Source: Treponema sp.
GTDB taxonomy: Bacteria; Spirochaetota; Spirochaetia; Treponematales; Treponemataceae
Length of the DNA: 35,472 bases
NCBI GenBank assembly: GCA_024402505.1
Contig: JAKSTP010000024.1
Location: forward strand, 1-35,472
Reading direction: 5' to 3'
Below, one piece after another: positions 23,339-30,644 of the stretch. The position numbers and the translations under genes were made by a program. The notes below the pieces were generated by a model, which had not been told where the DNA came from, ran no database searches, and saw only the letters and a program-made list of their open reading frames with translations. The first letter of the stretch is position 1. Every line of letters starts with the position of its first letter.

Positions 23339-23355
23339 ATAACCATAATATATCG
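23330..23355. promoter_or_regulatory. Palindromic operator for PadR autoregulation
   Basis: CGATATATTAT (23330-23340) and ATAATATATCG (23345-23355) are perfect 11-base inverted arms around AACC. The site covers the -10 and transcription start of padR. Related half-sites (ATATATC near 23318-23323, CGCTTAGCG at 23354-23362, CATATCG at 23364-23370) flank it, so several dimers may bind side by side. Confidence 0.65.
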
Positions 23356-23381
23356 CTTAGCGACATATCGGAGGACAGAAT

Positions 23382-23693
23382 ATGAACAAGTATCAGCCAT
23401 TGACTGAGTCAGTTTTTTACATCCTGCTGGCACTTCGTAAACCAAATCACGGTTACGGAATTATTCAGGAAGTAAAGGAACTTACCGACGGTCGAATTGT
23501 AATGGGAGCTGGAACACTTTACGGTGCAATCCAGACTATGGAAGGAAAAAACTGGATTACTGTTTACAGCGAAGAAACAGATTCCAGAAAAAAGAAAGAA
23601 TATGTGATTACTGATCTGGGACGGGAAAATTTCAGACAGGAATGTAAAAGATTGAATCAACTGCTTGATCACGCAAAACTTATGGAGGAATAA
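23382..23693 (+). CDS. PadR family transcriptional regulator
   Basis: PadR proteins are winged-helix repressors, often autoregulated and released by small molecules or stress. This 103-residue protein is of the short type: LTESVFYILLALRKPNHGYG opens the winged helix, IVMGAGTLYGAIQTMEGKNW is the recognition region, and a short dimerisation helix ends the protein. GGAGG supports the start. A perfect inverted repeat over its own promoter strongly suggests autorepression. The next gene, a DUF2812 protein, starts one base after the stop; PadR-DUF2812 pairs are common, with the membrane protein as likely target or partner. Confidence 0.95.
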   Translation: MNKYQPLTESVFYILLALRKPNHGYGIIQEVKELTDGRIVMGAGTLYGAIQTMEGKNWITVYSEETDSRKKKEYVITDLGRENFRQECKRLNQLLDHAKLMEE

Positions 23694-23694
23694 A

Positions 23695-24405
23695 ATGAGA
23701 AAAGTAAGAGCGTTTTTGAACATTGAAAAAGAAATAAAGTGGCTTAATGAAATGGCCAATGAAGGATGGAATTTTACTGGCTATACCCTGTTTGTATATT
23801 CCTTTGAAAAATGTGAACCAGGTGAATACGAATATCAGACAGACACTTCCGACAAATTCGGAAAGTGCTCAGAAAAATACCGCTACTTTATGGAAGAAGC
23901 CGGAATTGATGTTGTATGCTGTTGGGGTCCATGGGTAATGCTCCGCCGAAAAAAGAGCGAAGAACCTTTTGAACTTTACACAGACGATGAAAGCAAACTG
24001 GAACATTTTATCCGCGTAAACCGCATTTTCAAGACAGTTGCCATTATTGAGCTGATTTGTCTCCTGGTAAACCTTTACCCTGCCATTGAATACACTAATA
24101 CTGCAAACATTGTTGCCTGTCTTATTGGCGGTATCTTCTCAGGTGTTTTCATCAATATGGTTCTTGTTTACAACAATAAGATTCAGCGCATTAAAAACGA
24201 AAATGCTGATCTGAAAGAAAGTGCAAAAAATATTCAGAAATCAAGACAGGCTTTATCTGTTGGTTGGCTCTTTTTGCTTATTTCTTTGCTTTTAAGAAGA
24301 TATCCAAACGTTATTTCATTTATTGCTTCAATTGTTCTGGGACTTGCAGCCTGTTTTTTGTTTGGATATTCCCTTAGATATTCATTCAAAAACAAGACAA
24401 AGTAG
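23695..24405 (+). CDS. DUF2812 membrane protein, PadR partner
   Basis: This protein of about 236 residues opens with the DUF2812 pattern (RAFLNIEKEIKWLNEMANEG, WNFTGYTLFVYSFEKCEPGE). About four membrane helices follow, two near residues 114-150 and two near 188-230. The function of DUF2812 proteins is not established; they regularly follow a PadR gene. The ATG at 23695 has GGAGGA five bases upstream, so an upstream in-frame start is unlikely. It shares the PadR promoter. Its stop lies four bases from the convergent RseC-like stop. Confidence 0.9.
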   Translation: MRKVRAFLNIEKEIKWLNEMANEGWNFTGYTLFVYSFEKCEPGEYEYQTDTSDKFGKCSEKYRYFMEEAGIDVVCCWGPWVMLRRKKSEEPFELYTDDESKLEHFIRVNRIFKTVAIIELICLLVNLYPAIEYTNTANIVACLIGGIFSGVFINMVLVYNNKIQRIKNENADLKESAKNIQKSRQALSVGWLFLLISLLLRRYPNVISFIASIVLGLAACFLFGYSLRYSFKNKTK

Positions 24406-24408
24406 GAA

Positions 24409-24834
24409 TCAGGTAGATAAAGAACTTTCGGTAATCTGCAGTTCTGTTAGGGATTTTGCGTATTTTGTACAGACAAATAGCAGAATTGCAGGGATAAAAA
24501 AACCAAGTAGCGTTGCAACGGATTTGAAGTTTTCGGTGAGAGGAAGATGAAAAAGCTGTGCCAGTGGTTTTGTAAAGACAAAACACAAAATTGCGCAGAC
24601 AATCGGCAGTACAAGTGTACAAACATTAAAAACCTTCTGAAAGGATGTGGCATAGTTCAAGGAAACAAGACAGCCCACCCTTATTGGAAGGTTTTTTTTA
24701 TTTTTTGCGGTGATTACAACGCGGCAGCCGGAACAGCTTCCACCACAGCCGGCACATCCGTCTTTGTCAAAAGGAATTAAAAGTGCGTCCCCGGAAGGCA
24801 GAACTTCCTTTACCATAAACTGCTTTTTCATCAT
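24409..24834 (-). CDS. SoxR-reducing-system RseC/MucC-like membrane protein
   Basis: This 141-residue protein matches the RseC/MucC pattern. A short beta-rich N-terminus is followed by a cysteine cluster (CAGCGGSCSGC), a basic segment (RVVITAKNKKNLPI), and two membrane helices (about 70-92 and 104-124). In proteobacteria RseC is linked to SoxR reduction or to sigma-E control. Many anaerobes carry it with Rnf electron-transport genes, but no Rnf or Rsx gene is visible here. It overlaps the upstream TPR gene as ATGA. A second ATG three bases in (24831) is equally possible. The four Cys suggest metal or redox function, by inference. Confidence 0.8.
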   Translation of the reverse strand: MMKKQFMVKEVLPSGDALLIPFDKDGCAGCGGSCSGCRVVITAKNKKNLPIRVGCLVSLNYATSFQKVFNVCTLVLPIVCAILCFVFTKPLAQLFHLPLTENFKSVATLLGFFIPAILLFVCTKYAKSLTELQITESSLST

Positions 24835-25352
24835 TTTACACCAAGTTCATTCAGGCGGCGGGAACATTCCGCAGCAGCATCTTTATTGCCAAGCTCAAGA
24901 TAAGTGTCCCGAAGATTGTAAAGGGCGTCCTGATCAAAGGCATTCAGCGAAATGGCACGTTCAAAACAGTCGGAGGCTTCAAGGTAATCACCTTTCTGGA
25001 AGTTGATTACGCCCATCATATTCCACATTTTTGGATTCAGTTCATTTTGATCAAGACCAAACTCACACACACGGGAAGCGTCGTTAAGTTTTTTCTGAAC
25101 CATACACACGTGGGCAAGAGTTTCAACAACTTCCATATTTTCGGGATTCAGTCGGAAAGCAGTTTCCAGAGCCTTCTGTGCACCGGCCATATTTCCAGCG
25201 TCACGGTAAGTAATGCCCATGTTGAACCAGAGAAGATAATTGTCTTTGTCCAGGATAACGGCGCGTTCCAGGCAGGCAATGGCATCATCAAAATTACCAT
25301 TTGCAGCTAGCCTGATAGCATGATTATTCAATACGTCGGGTCTTTCGTTCAT
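24831..25352 (-). CDS. TPR-repeat protein
   Basis: The 173 residues are almost entirely tetratricopeptide repeats, about four units: FDDAIACLERAVILDKDNYL, MAGAQKALETAFRLNPENME, LNDASRVCEFGLDQNELNPK and YLEASDCFERAISLNAFDQD. They form a protein-binding scaffold; no signal peptide is present, so it is probably cytoplasmic. It is coupled by ATGA to the RseC-like gene. A TATATT box lies six bases before the ATG with no Shine-Dalgarno, another leaderless candidate. Partner proteins are unknown. Confidence 0.88.
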   Translation of the reverse strand: MNERPDVLNNHAIRLAANGNFDDAIACLERAVILDKDNYLLWFNMGITYRDAGNMAGAQKALETAFRLNPENMEVVETLAHVCMVQKKLNDASRVCEFGLDQNELNPKMWNMMGVINFQKGDYLEASDCFERAISLNAFDQDALYNLRDTYLELGNKDAAAECSRRLNELGVK

Positions 25353-25364
25353 ATATTAAATATA

Positions 25365-28300
25365 CTAAATTTTATCCATAATGTATTGTTCAAAATCATT
25401 TAAAGGCATTGGTTTTGCGTAATAATAGCCCTGAATAAGAAGATCTACATTTTCGCGGCACATGTCACGGAGTTTTTCCAGCTGCTCTTTTGTTTCAACG
25501 CCTTCGGCAACTGCAGAAATACCAAGGCCGTTGGCAACCAGAAGAATACTGTTCAAAACGGTACGGTATTTAGGCTCCGTAATATTGCTGATAAGGCTCA
25601 TGTCGATTTTCATTACGTCGATTGGAAGTTCGCCCAGGGTAGAAAGACTGGAATAACCTACACCAAAGTCGTCCAGTTCAACGCGGAAACCCTTTTCCTT
25701 AAAGCTGTAAACCGCTGCCATTTTACGGCGGATATCGCTGGCGTTGGCAGATTCAGTCACTTCAAAGTGGATAAGATTGTGAGGAATATTATAGCTGTCT
25801 ACAATGGATTCAAGGAAATCTGTAAGGTCAGCATGATCAAAATCAACCTGAGAAACATTTAAGGAGATTGGAACTACATCTTTGCCTTGATCCAGCATGA
25901 ACCGCATATCGGAACAAACTGCATCAACAATGTAACGGTCCAGTTCGGAAATAAAGCCGTTCTTTTCAAAAACAGGAATAAAGTCGGCAGGACTAATAAA
26001 GCCCAGTTCCGGATGAATCCAGCGTACCAATGCTTCGGCGCCTTTTACTTTTTCGGTGAATGCATCGTGTTTTGGCTGATAGAAAATCTTGAACTGATGT
26101 TTTTCGATTCCTTCTTTAGCAATGCTCTTTACCTGCTGTTCCCGCATCATCCTCTTTCGGATTTCTCCATCAAAAAGGGCAATGTTTTCTTCATACTGTT
26201 CCCGAAGGTAATCAATAGGCATGCGGGCATTATTGGAAATGATTGCAATATCAAGAGAATGATCAATTTCGGCGTATATTCCACAGTCCATCTTAATGTT
26301 AGGAATCTTGGAAAGTGTTTTGAAGGATTCACAAAGACCGCTAAAGAAAGTCTGGTGCCACTCAAAAGGAACGTGCTTAGTAATGGCCATAAACTGATCT
26401 TCATCGGTATAACCAAGAAGAGTGTCCTTGTTATCGTAATATTTTAGAGTGTCGGCGAATCCTTTAATAAATTCACGACAGTTTTCCACACCGTAGCGGC
26501 CCGTAAGCAGACGATAAGATTCAATCTCCATGCAGACAAAGTCGAAGCAGGTGTCGGGATTTTCATCAATAAGTTTCTGGGCATAAATGAAGAAAGACTG
26601 GCGGTTGTAAAGGCCCGTAAGAGGATCTCGTTCAACAATTCGAAGCATTTCGCTTGATTCCCGCAGATGAACAATTTCATCAACACTGCGGAAAGCACCT
26701 ACAATTTTGTTTTCGTTCAGACGCATGAACTTAAACTGAACGTGAACCACCCCGTGATTTGTATTGATGCGGTAATTGCAGTTATATTCAGACTTGTTTT
26801 CCAGTTCGCTTACTACCCGAGCCAGTTTTCCCGCCTCGTACATTTCCTTACGGTCATCGGGATGCACTTCCGTATCAACATAGTTTCTCCAGGCAATATC
26901 GTAAGGATCCTTGAAAGTATTTTCTTCAATGCCGTCAAGATAATAAACGTCGTTCTTTTTTCGTTCCTGGGTAAATCCTGTTTTGTCGTCAATAAGAAGA
27001 ACGCTTACGTAATCCCGGGCAAGGGCCTGAATAATAAGACGAAGTTCATCTTCTTTTTTCTGTTCTGTAATGTCGATGAGCGTACCAATCAAAAGACGTG
27101 GCTGTCCATTCTGGTGATTTACTCGTTTTCCCCGGGCATAAACCCACATTATTTCGCCGGTCTTTCTGGTAATACGGTACTCCACATCATACTGACGGAT
27201 GCCTGAAACTGCATCGGAAACCGCCTGTTTTACCCTAGGTCTGTCTTCATCAACAATGCTGTCCCAAAAAAACTGTGGATCCTGAGGAAAATCGCTTTCT
27301 TCGCTGTAACCAAGAAGCTGGCGGAACAAATCATTCCAGGCGGCTCCAAGAGGCTCACCGTTTTCATCGTAGCGGTAATACCACATGCCCGATTCAGCAA
27401 TATCGTTGATAATATCAAGGAATTCTTTTGACTGTGCGGCTGAATATTCTGCCGAGGCCAGTGCTTTCTTTACTTTTGCGTTGGCTTCCTCAATGGCCTT
27501 CTGAGATTCTGTAACATCCTGATGATAACCTCGCAGCATAATGCCAGGCCCGTTATAAGAATTGTCACGAAGTCCACCGCAGCGGATATAGATTAATCCC
27601 CGGTCAGGATGATTGTATCCATAAATAATTTCTGTCTGTTTTCCCGAGGACAGTTCATCAATATATTTACGGATGGCTTCTTTGCTTTCTGCCGTCATTC
27701 TTTCTAGATAGATTTTACAGGCGGTATCGGGATCGGTTTCAGGAGCACAGCCAATCAGCTCGTACATTTTGGCATCACCAATAAGGATTGGATCCCCTTC
27801 CCCAAGGAACAGGTTCCAGAAGCCCATTTGAGTACCGTTCAATGTACCTAAAGTTTTCTGAAAAACCTTGATTTCCTGCTTTGCGGCAGTAACGTTGTTT
27901 GCATATTCGATGTAGACATTTTCTCCATGAAGGACAGTCTTTTTAAGAAGAACATCGAAAAAGTTTTTGCCGTCGGTAGCTTCACTTCGAATTTCAGTCT
28001 GGCCGTTCTGCAGTTTTGGAATGGAACACATTGGGCAAGGCTCATCAAGGCCGTAGAAAAATTTATGACAGGTGTAGCCTTTACAGCTCTGGCCGGACCG
28101 GTTAAACGCTTTTTTAGCCGCTTCGTTTGCGTAAAGCAGTTCGTAAGTGCCTTCCCGGCAAATGCTGATATGCTGATTACTTCCATCAAGAATTTCGGCA
28201 ATTTCTTTGCTGTAGGCCGAAGACTGATTGGAATATTTTTCATTAATGCTTTTGTACTCGTTGGAAAGATTCTGATTTACTTCCTTAAGCTTATCAATTT

Positions 28301-28733
28301 CGGTTTTCTGATCAAGGATTGGCTGGACGTTGGTGTAAGTAACAAAAACCCGGATTGTGTTTCCGTCCTCATCAAGTTCCGGAGTGTAAGCCCAGCGAAG
28401 TGTCTGCCAAACCCCTTTTATCATAAATGGATTGTCATCGAAATGTTCAGTTTTTTTAAGGGATTTAAGATAGTTAATATCCAGACGATGGATTAGTTTT
28501 GTTTCATCTGTGTGGCGGTGAGCTTTAATAAGTTTGACAACATCTTCTATGGCAAACTCTTTTCCAACTGCGTCAGGATTTATCTTATCGTGAAAAACAA
28601 GTATCGATTCTTTCTGAATATCAATAACCCACACTGAATCAGCAAAAAATGCCATGTTTTCAAGAAGAGATTTTCCGAATCTGATTGTTTCTGCTGAAGC
28701 TTTACTTTTTTCGCTGCCTGATGTTTTTCCCAT
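25365..28733 (-). CDS. Multi-PAS, degenerate GGDEF and EAL c-di-GMP phosphodiesterase
   Basis: This 1122-residue, apparently cytoplasmic protein carries several PAS-type sensor domains in about residues 30-690. One is Cys-rich (CKGYTCHKFF and EPCPMC, near 215-240), which could bind a metal or sense redox; another is a clear PAS_3 unit ending IGTLIDITEQKK. The GGDEF-like domain begins RDPLTGLYNRQSFF but has YTDEDQF in place of GGDEF (near 773-779), so cyclase activity is unlikely. The EAL domain is intact: EALVRW near 899, LNVSQ, FEVTES, LDDFGVGYSSL, VMKIDMSLI, VAEGVETKEQ, IQGYYYAKP. Expected activity is c-di-GMP hydrolysis. Ligands are unknown. Confidence 0.93.
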   Translation of the reverse strand: MGKTSGSEKSKASAETIRFGKSLLENMAFFADSVWVIDIQKESILVFHDKINPDAVGKEFAIEDVVKLIKAHRHTDETKLIHRLDINYLKSLKKTEHFDDNPFMIKGVWQTLRWAYTPELDEDGNTIRVFVTYTNVQPILDQKTEIDKLKEVNQNLSNEYKSINEKYSNQSSAYSKEIAEILDGSNQHISICREGTYELLYANEAAKKAFNRSGQSCKGYTCHKFFYGLDEPCPMCSIPKLQNGQTEIRSEATDGKNFFDVLLKKTVLHGENVYIEYANNVTAAKQEIKVFQKTLGTLNGTQMGFWNLFLGEGDPILIGDAKMYELIGCAPETDPDTACKIYLERMTAESKEAIRKYIDELSSGKQTEIIYGYNHPDRGLIYIRCGGLRDNSYNGPGIMLRGYHQDVTESQKAIEEANAKVKKALASAEYSAAQSKEFLDIINDIAESGMWYYRYDENGEPLGAAWNDLFRQLLGYSEESDFPQDPQFFWDSIVDEDRPRVKQAVSDAVSGIRQYDVEYRITRKTGEIMWVYARGKRVNHQNGQPRLLIGTLIDITEQKKEDELRLIIQALARDYVSVLLIDDKTGFTQERKKNDVYYLDGIEENTFKDPYDIAWRNYVDTEVHPDDRKEMYEAGKLARVVSELENKSEYNCNYRINTNHGVVHVQFKFMRLNENKIVGAFRSVDEIVHLRESSEMLRIVERDPLTGLYNRQSFFIYAQKLIDENPDTCFDFVCMEIESYRLLTGRYGVENCREFIKGFADTLKYYDNKDTLLGYTDEDQFMAITKHVPFEWHQTFFSGLCESFKTLSKIPNIKMDCGIYAEIDHSLDIAIISNNARMPIDYLREQYEENIALFDGEIRKRMMREQQVKSIAKEGIEKHQFKIFYQPKHDAFTEKVKGAEALVRWIHPELGFISPADFIPVFEKNGFISELDRYIVDAVCSDMRFMLDQGKDVVPISLNVSQVDFDHADLTDFLESIVDSYNIPHNLIHFEVTESANASDIRRKMAAVYSFKEKGFRVELDDFGVGYSSLSTLGELPIDVMKIDMSLISNITEPKYRTVLNSILLVANGLGISAVAEGVETKEQLEKLRDMCRENVDLLIQGYYYAKPMPLNDFEQYIMDKI

Positions 28734-28773
28734 TAATTCACCTGAGAATTTGAAATAAATCCAAAATCTCTAG

Positions 28774-28779
28774 ATTATA
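28774..28779 (-). promoter_or_regulatory. -10 box for the multi-PAS EAL gene
   Basis: Minus-strand TATAAT at plus 28774-28779 lies 40 bases before the ATG at 28733, with AGGTGA as ribosome site in between. The -35 is not recognisable, so the call is modest. Confidence 0.35.
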
Positions 28780-28835
28780 TTGTAAGGGATAATGAAGAAA
28801 AAGGCAAATATTATTAAAAATCTCTAAAATGTTTA

Positions 28836-29921
28836 TTATTTTAAAACCGGAACCATGGAAAGGAACAGTTCTTCAATAAGATCTGCGGCTTTGGATGATA
28901 CTTCTGAAGAGGTTTTTGCTCCTTTTCCAAGATTTCCAAGTGCCCTGAATCCTGCACAGGCTTCTTTAAGAACGGCAATGCCTCTTTCCCAGGCTTTTTC
29001 AATGCAGCCGCTGGTTTCCAAAAGGGAAATGCACTGTTCTACTGCAGGAGAATCAATGCCTTCCCGGCGGGCCTGATCCATAAATGCGGCAATTTTTTCT
29101 TTATCTTCGGGATGCTCCTGAACGTGAATGAGCACCGGAAGGCTTTTCTTTCCTTCTACAATGTCGTCGCCCCGTTTTTTACCAACGTTGCCTGTAGTAA
29201 GGTTGATTACATCGTCTATAATCTGGAAACCCATGCCTACGAAACTGGCAGTCTCACCAAGTTTTTCACAAAGGTCCTGGGAAGCGCCCCCTGCCATAGC
29301 TCCAAGCTGGGCTGCAAGATTTGCAAGAGTGCCTGTCTTCTGTCTTACCATGGCTTCGTACTCTTTTTCGGCCGGGAAAAAAGCTGGATTTCTGTGCCAG
29401 TAAATGTCCATGGCCTGTCCCAAATGAAGTCGGCGAAGTTCCTGGCTGACAATTTTGTGGAGCTGCAGTTTCTGTGAATCAGAAATGTCCAGGGCATCAA
29501 TAATAGAAAGGGCTTCAAAATAAAACCAGGCGCCGGAATTTAAGGCAGTGTCCAGACCAAAGGTAATGTGGGCACATGGTTTTCCCCGTCGAAGATCGGC
29601 TCCGTCTTCAATGTCGTCGTGAATAAGACTTGCTGTGTGAACAAACTCAACAATTGGGCAAAGGCTGTAGGCAAGATCACTGTCTGCACCAACAAGGTCA
29701 GCTACCAGTGTGGCAAAAAGGGGACGCCATCGTTTTCCGCCCTGAGAAATAAGGTTTGTGTTTGGTTCAAGAAGGCACTTTAAATATAAGTCACCATTTT
29801 CGGCGCAAACACCTTCCGGAAGATTTCCAAAGGAATTTGTTTTCCACTGGTCGTTGAGTGTTGTTACGCGTTTAATTTCGTTTTCTATTTTGGTAAGTCG
29901 TTTTTCGAATTCAGGATTCAT
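28836..29921 (-). CDS. Polyprenyl (isoprenoid) diphosphate synthetase
   Basis: This 361-residue trans-prenyltransferase elongates allylic diphosphates with isopentenyl diphosphate, providing quinone, carrier-lipid or tRNA precursors. The first Asp-rich motif is intact in SLIHDDIEDGADLRRGKP. KRWRPLFATLVADLVG matches the substrate-binding GGKRLRP block. The second motif reads IIDDVINLTTG, with DDxxN instead of DDxxD, followed by KKRGDDIVEGKKSLPV. A DDxxN second motif occurs in some short-chain synthases of GGPP type. Product length cannot be set from sequence. The RelA/SpoT-like HD gene lies 26 bases upstream on the same strand, so they are probably cotranscribed. Confidence 0.93.
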   Translation of the reverse strand: MNPEFEKRLTKIENEIKRVTTLNDQWKTNSFGNLPEGVCAENGDLYLKCLLEPNTNLISQGGKRWRPLFATLVADLVGADSDLAYSLCPIVEFVHTASLIHDDIEDGADLRRGKPCAHITFGLDTALNSGAWFYFEALSIIDALDISDSQKLQLHKIVSQELRRLHLGQAMDIYWHRNPAFFPAEKEYEAMVRQKTGTLANLAAQLGAMAGGASQDLCEKLGETASFVGMGFQIIDDVINLTTGNVGKKRGDDIVEGKKSLPVLIHVQEHPEDKEKIAAFMDQARREGIDSPAVEQCISLLETSGCIEKAWERGIAVLKEACAGFRALGNLGKGAKTSSEVSSKAADLIEELFLSMVPVLK

Positions 29922-29947
29922 GGTTTCTAGTGGGGAAGATTTTCCCT

Positions 29948-30559
29948 TTATTCTTCGTGATTGATTTTTTTGTAGTCCTCAAGGAACTTTCGGCGGGTAA
30001 TAATCAGATTGATAAGCTCCTGGTACATATTGAAGTCCACTTCCAGGGCCATTGGCAGAATAAAAAACTCAGTTTCGTTGCAGTAGCGTTCAATAAACTT
30101 GCTGTCGGTAACGTAACCAAGTGAAATCATGTTGGAAATGCGGTCGGCACATTTTAGGATTTTGGCTTTCTGACTGCCGTTGTTGATAATGCGCATAAGG
30201 AAATCTTTTTTATCTTCCCCTTCCCGTTTGGTCACTTCCATAACAAGGTCGTACACTTCACCACCGTCGGAATCGGCTTTTTTTACAAGGTTATGGTCAA
30301 AACCAGGAATGTCTTCGATTGTATCATGAACGATGGAAGCTTTTAGAAGGATTGGATCAATGTAGCCGTAATCAATAAGAATGGCCAGGGTGTCCATCTG
30401 ATGACGGAACATGTTTCCACCGGCGTGGCGGGCTTTTCCAATAAGGGAAGTAGCAAGCTGCATGTAAGGTGCCAGAATGATGCTCTTGAGCTGAAGAAGA
30501 CCCTCCTCGTTCATTTTAAGGGAGCGTTCTGTTTTCATCTCATACTTACGTTTAGCCAT
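29948..30559 (-). CDS. Small HD-domain hydrolase of RelA/SpoT (MESH1-like) type
   Basis: The 203 residues form a single HD domain like the ppGpp hydrolase part of RelA/SpoT and the stand-alone small alarmone hydrolases. The metal and catalytic signature is present: NMFRHQMDTLAIL supplies an early His, ASIVHDTIEDIPGF the HD pair with the ED of alarmone hydrolases, VMEVTKREGEDKK a following strand, and ILKCADRISNM the late Asp. No synthetase, TGS or ACT domain is attached. It probably removes (p)ppGpp or a related nucleotide, by inference. GGAGG lies six bases upstream. The gene is divergent from the Aat gene, with an 85-base shared promoter region. Confidence 0.85.
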   Translation of the reverse strand: MAKRKYEMKTERSLKMNEEGLLQLKSIILAPYMQLATSLIGKARHAGGNMFRHQMDTLAILIDYGYIDPILLKASIVHDTIEDIPGFDHNLVKKADSDGGEVYDLVMEVTKREGEDKKDFLMRIINNGSQKAKILKCADRISNMISLGYVTDSKFIERYCNETEFFILPMALEVDFNMYQELINLIITRRKFLEDYKKINHEE

Positions 30560-30585
30560 GCAAAGCCTCCGAAAATCCGCTGACT

Positions 30586-30591
30586 ATTATA
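30586..30591 (-). promoter_or_regulatory. -10 box of the HD hydrolase gene
   Basis: Minus-strand TATAAT (plus 30586-30591) preceded by TG as GTGTTATAAT gives an extended -10; the -35 is poor. The leader is about 20 bases and contains GGAGG. This promoter lies back-to-back with that of aat. Confidence 0.55.
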
Positions 30592-30608
30592 ACACAATTT
30601 TTATTGGA

Positions 30609-30637
30609 ATGACAGAGGAATAAACTAAGTGTAAAAT
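30609..30637 (+). promoter_or_regulatory. Promoter of the double Aat gene
   Basis: ATGACA (30609-30614), 17-nt spacer and TAAAAT (30632-30637), seven bases before the ATG at 30645. No Shine-Dalgarno is present, so a leaderless message is implied. Confidence 0.55.
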
Positions 30638-30644
30638 AGATGTA

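Noticed and set aside
26667..28496. Several plus-strand open frames (up to 189 codons) opposite the multi-PAS gene
   Set aside because: They lie within a conserved coding gene on the other strand and lack family motifs.
30600..30620. GGAATGACAG, similar to one end of the valS palindrome
   Set aside because: Only a short match with no second arm; it is better explained as the -35 region of the aat promoter.
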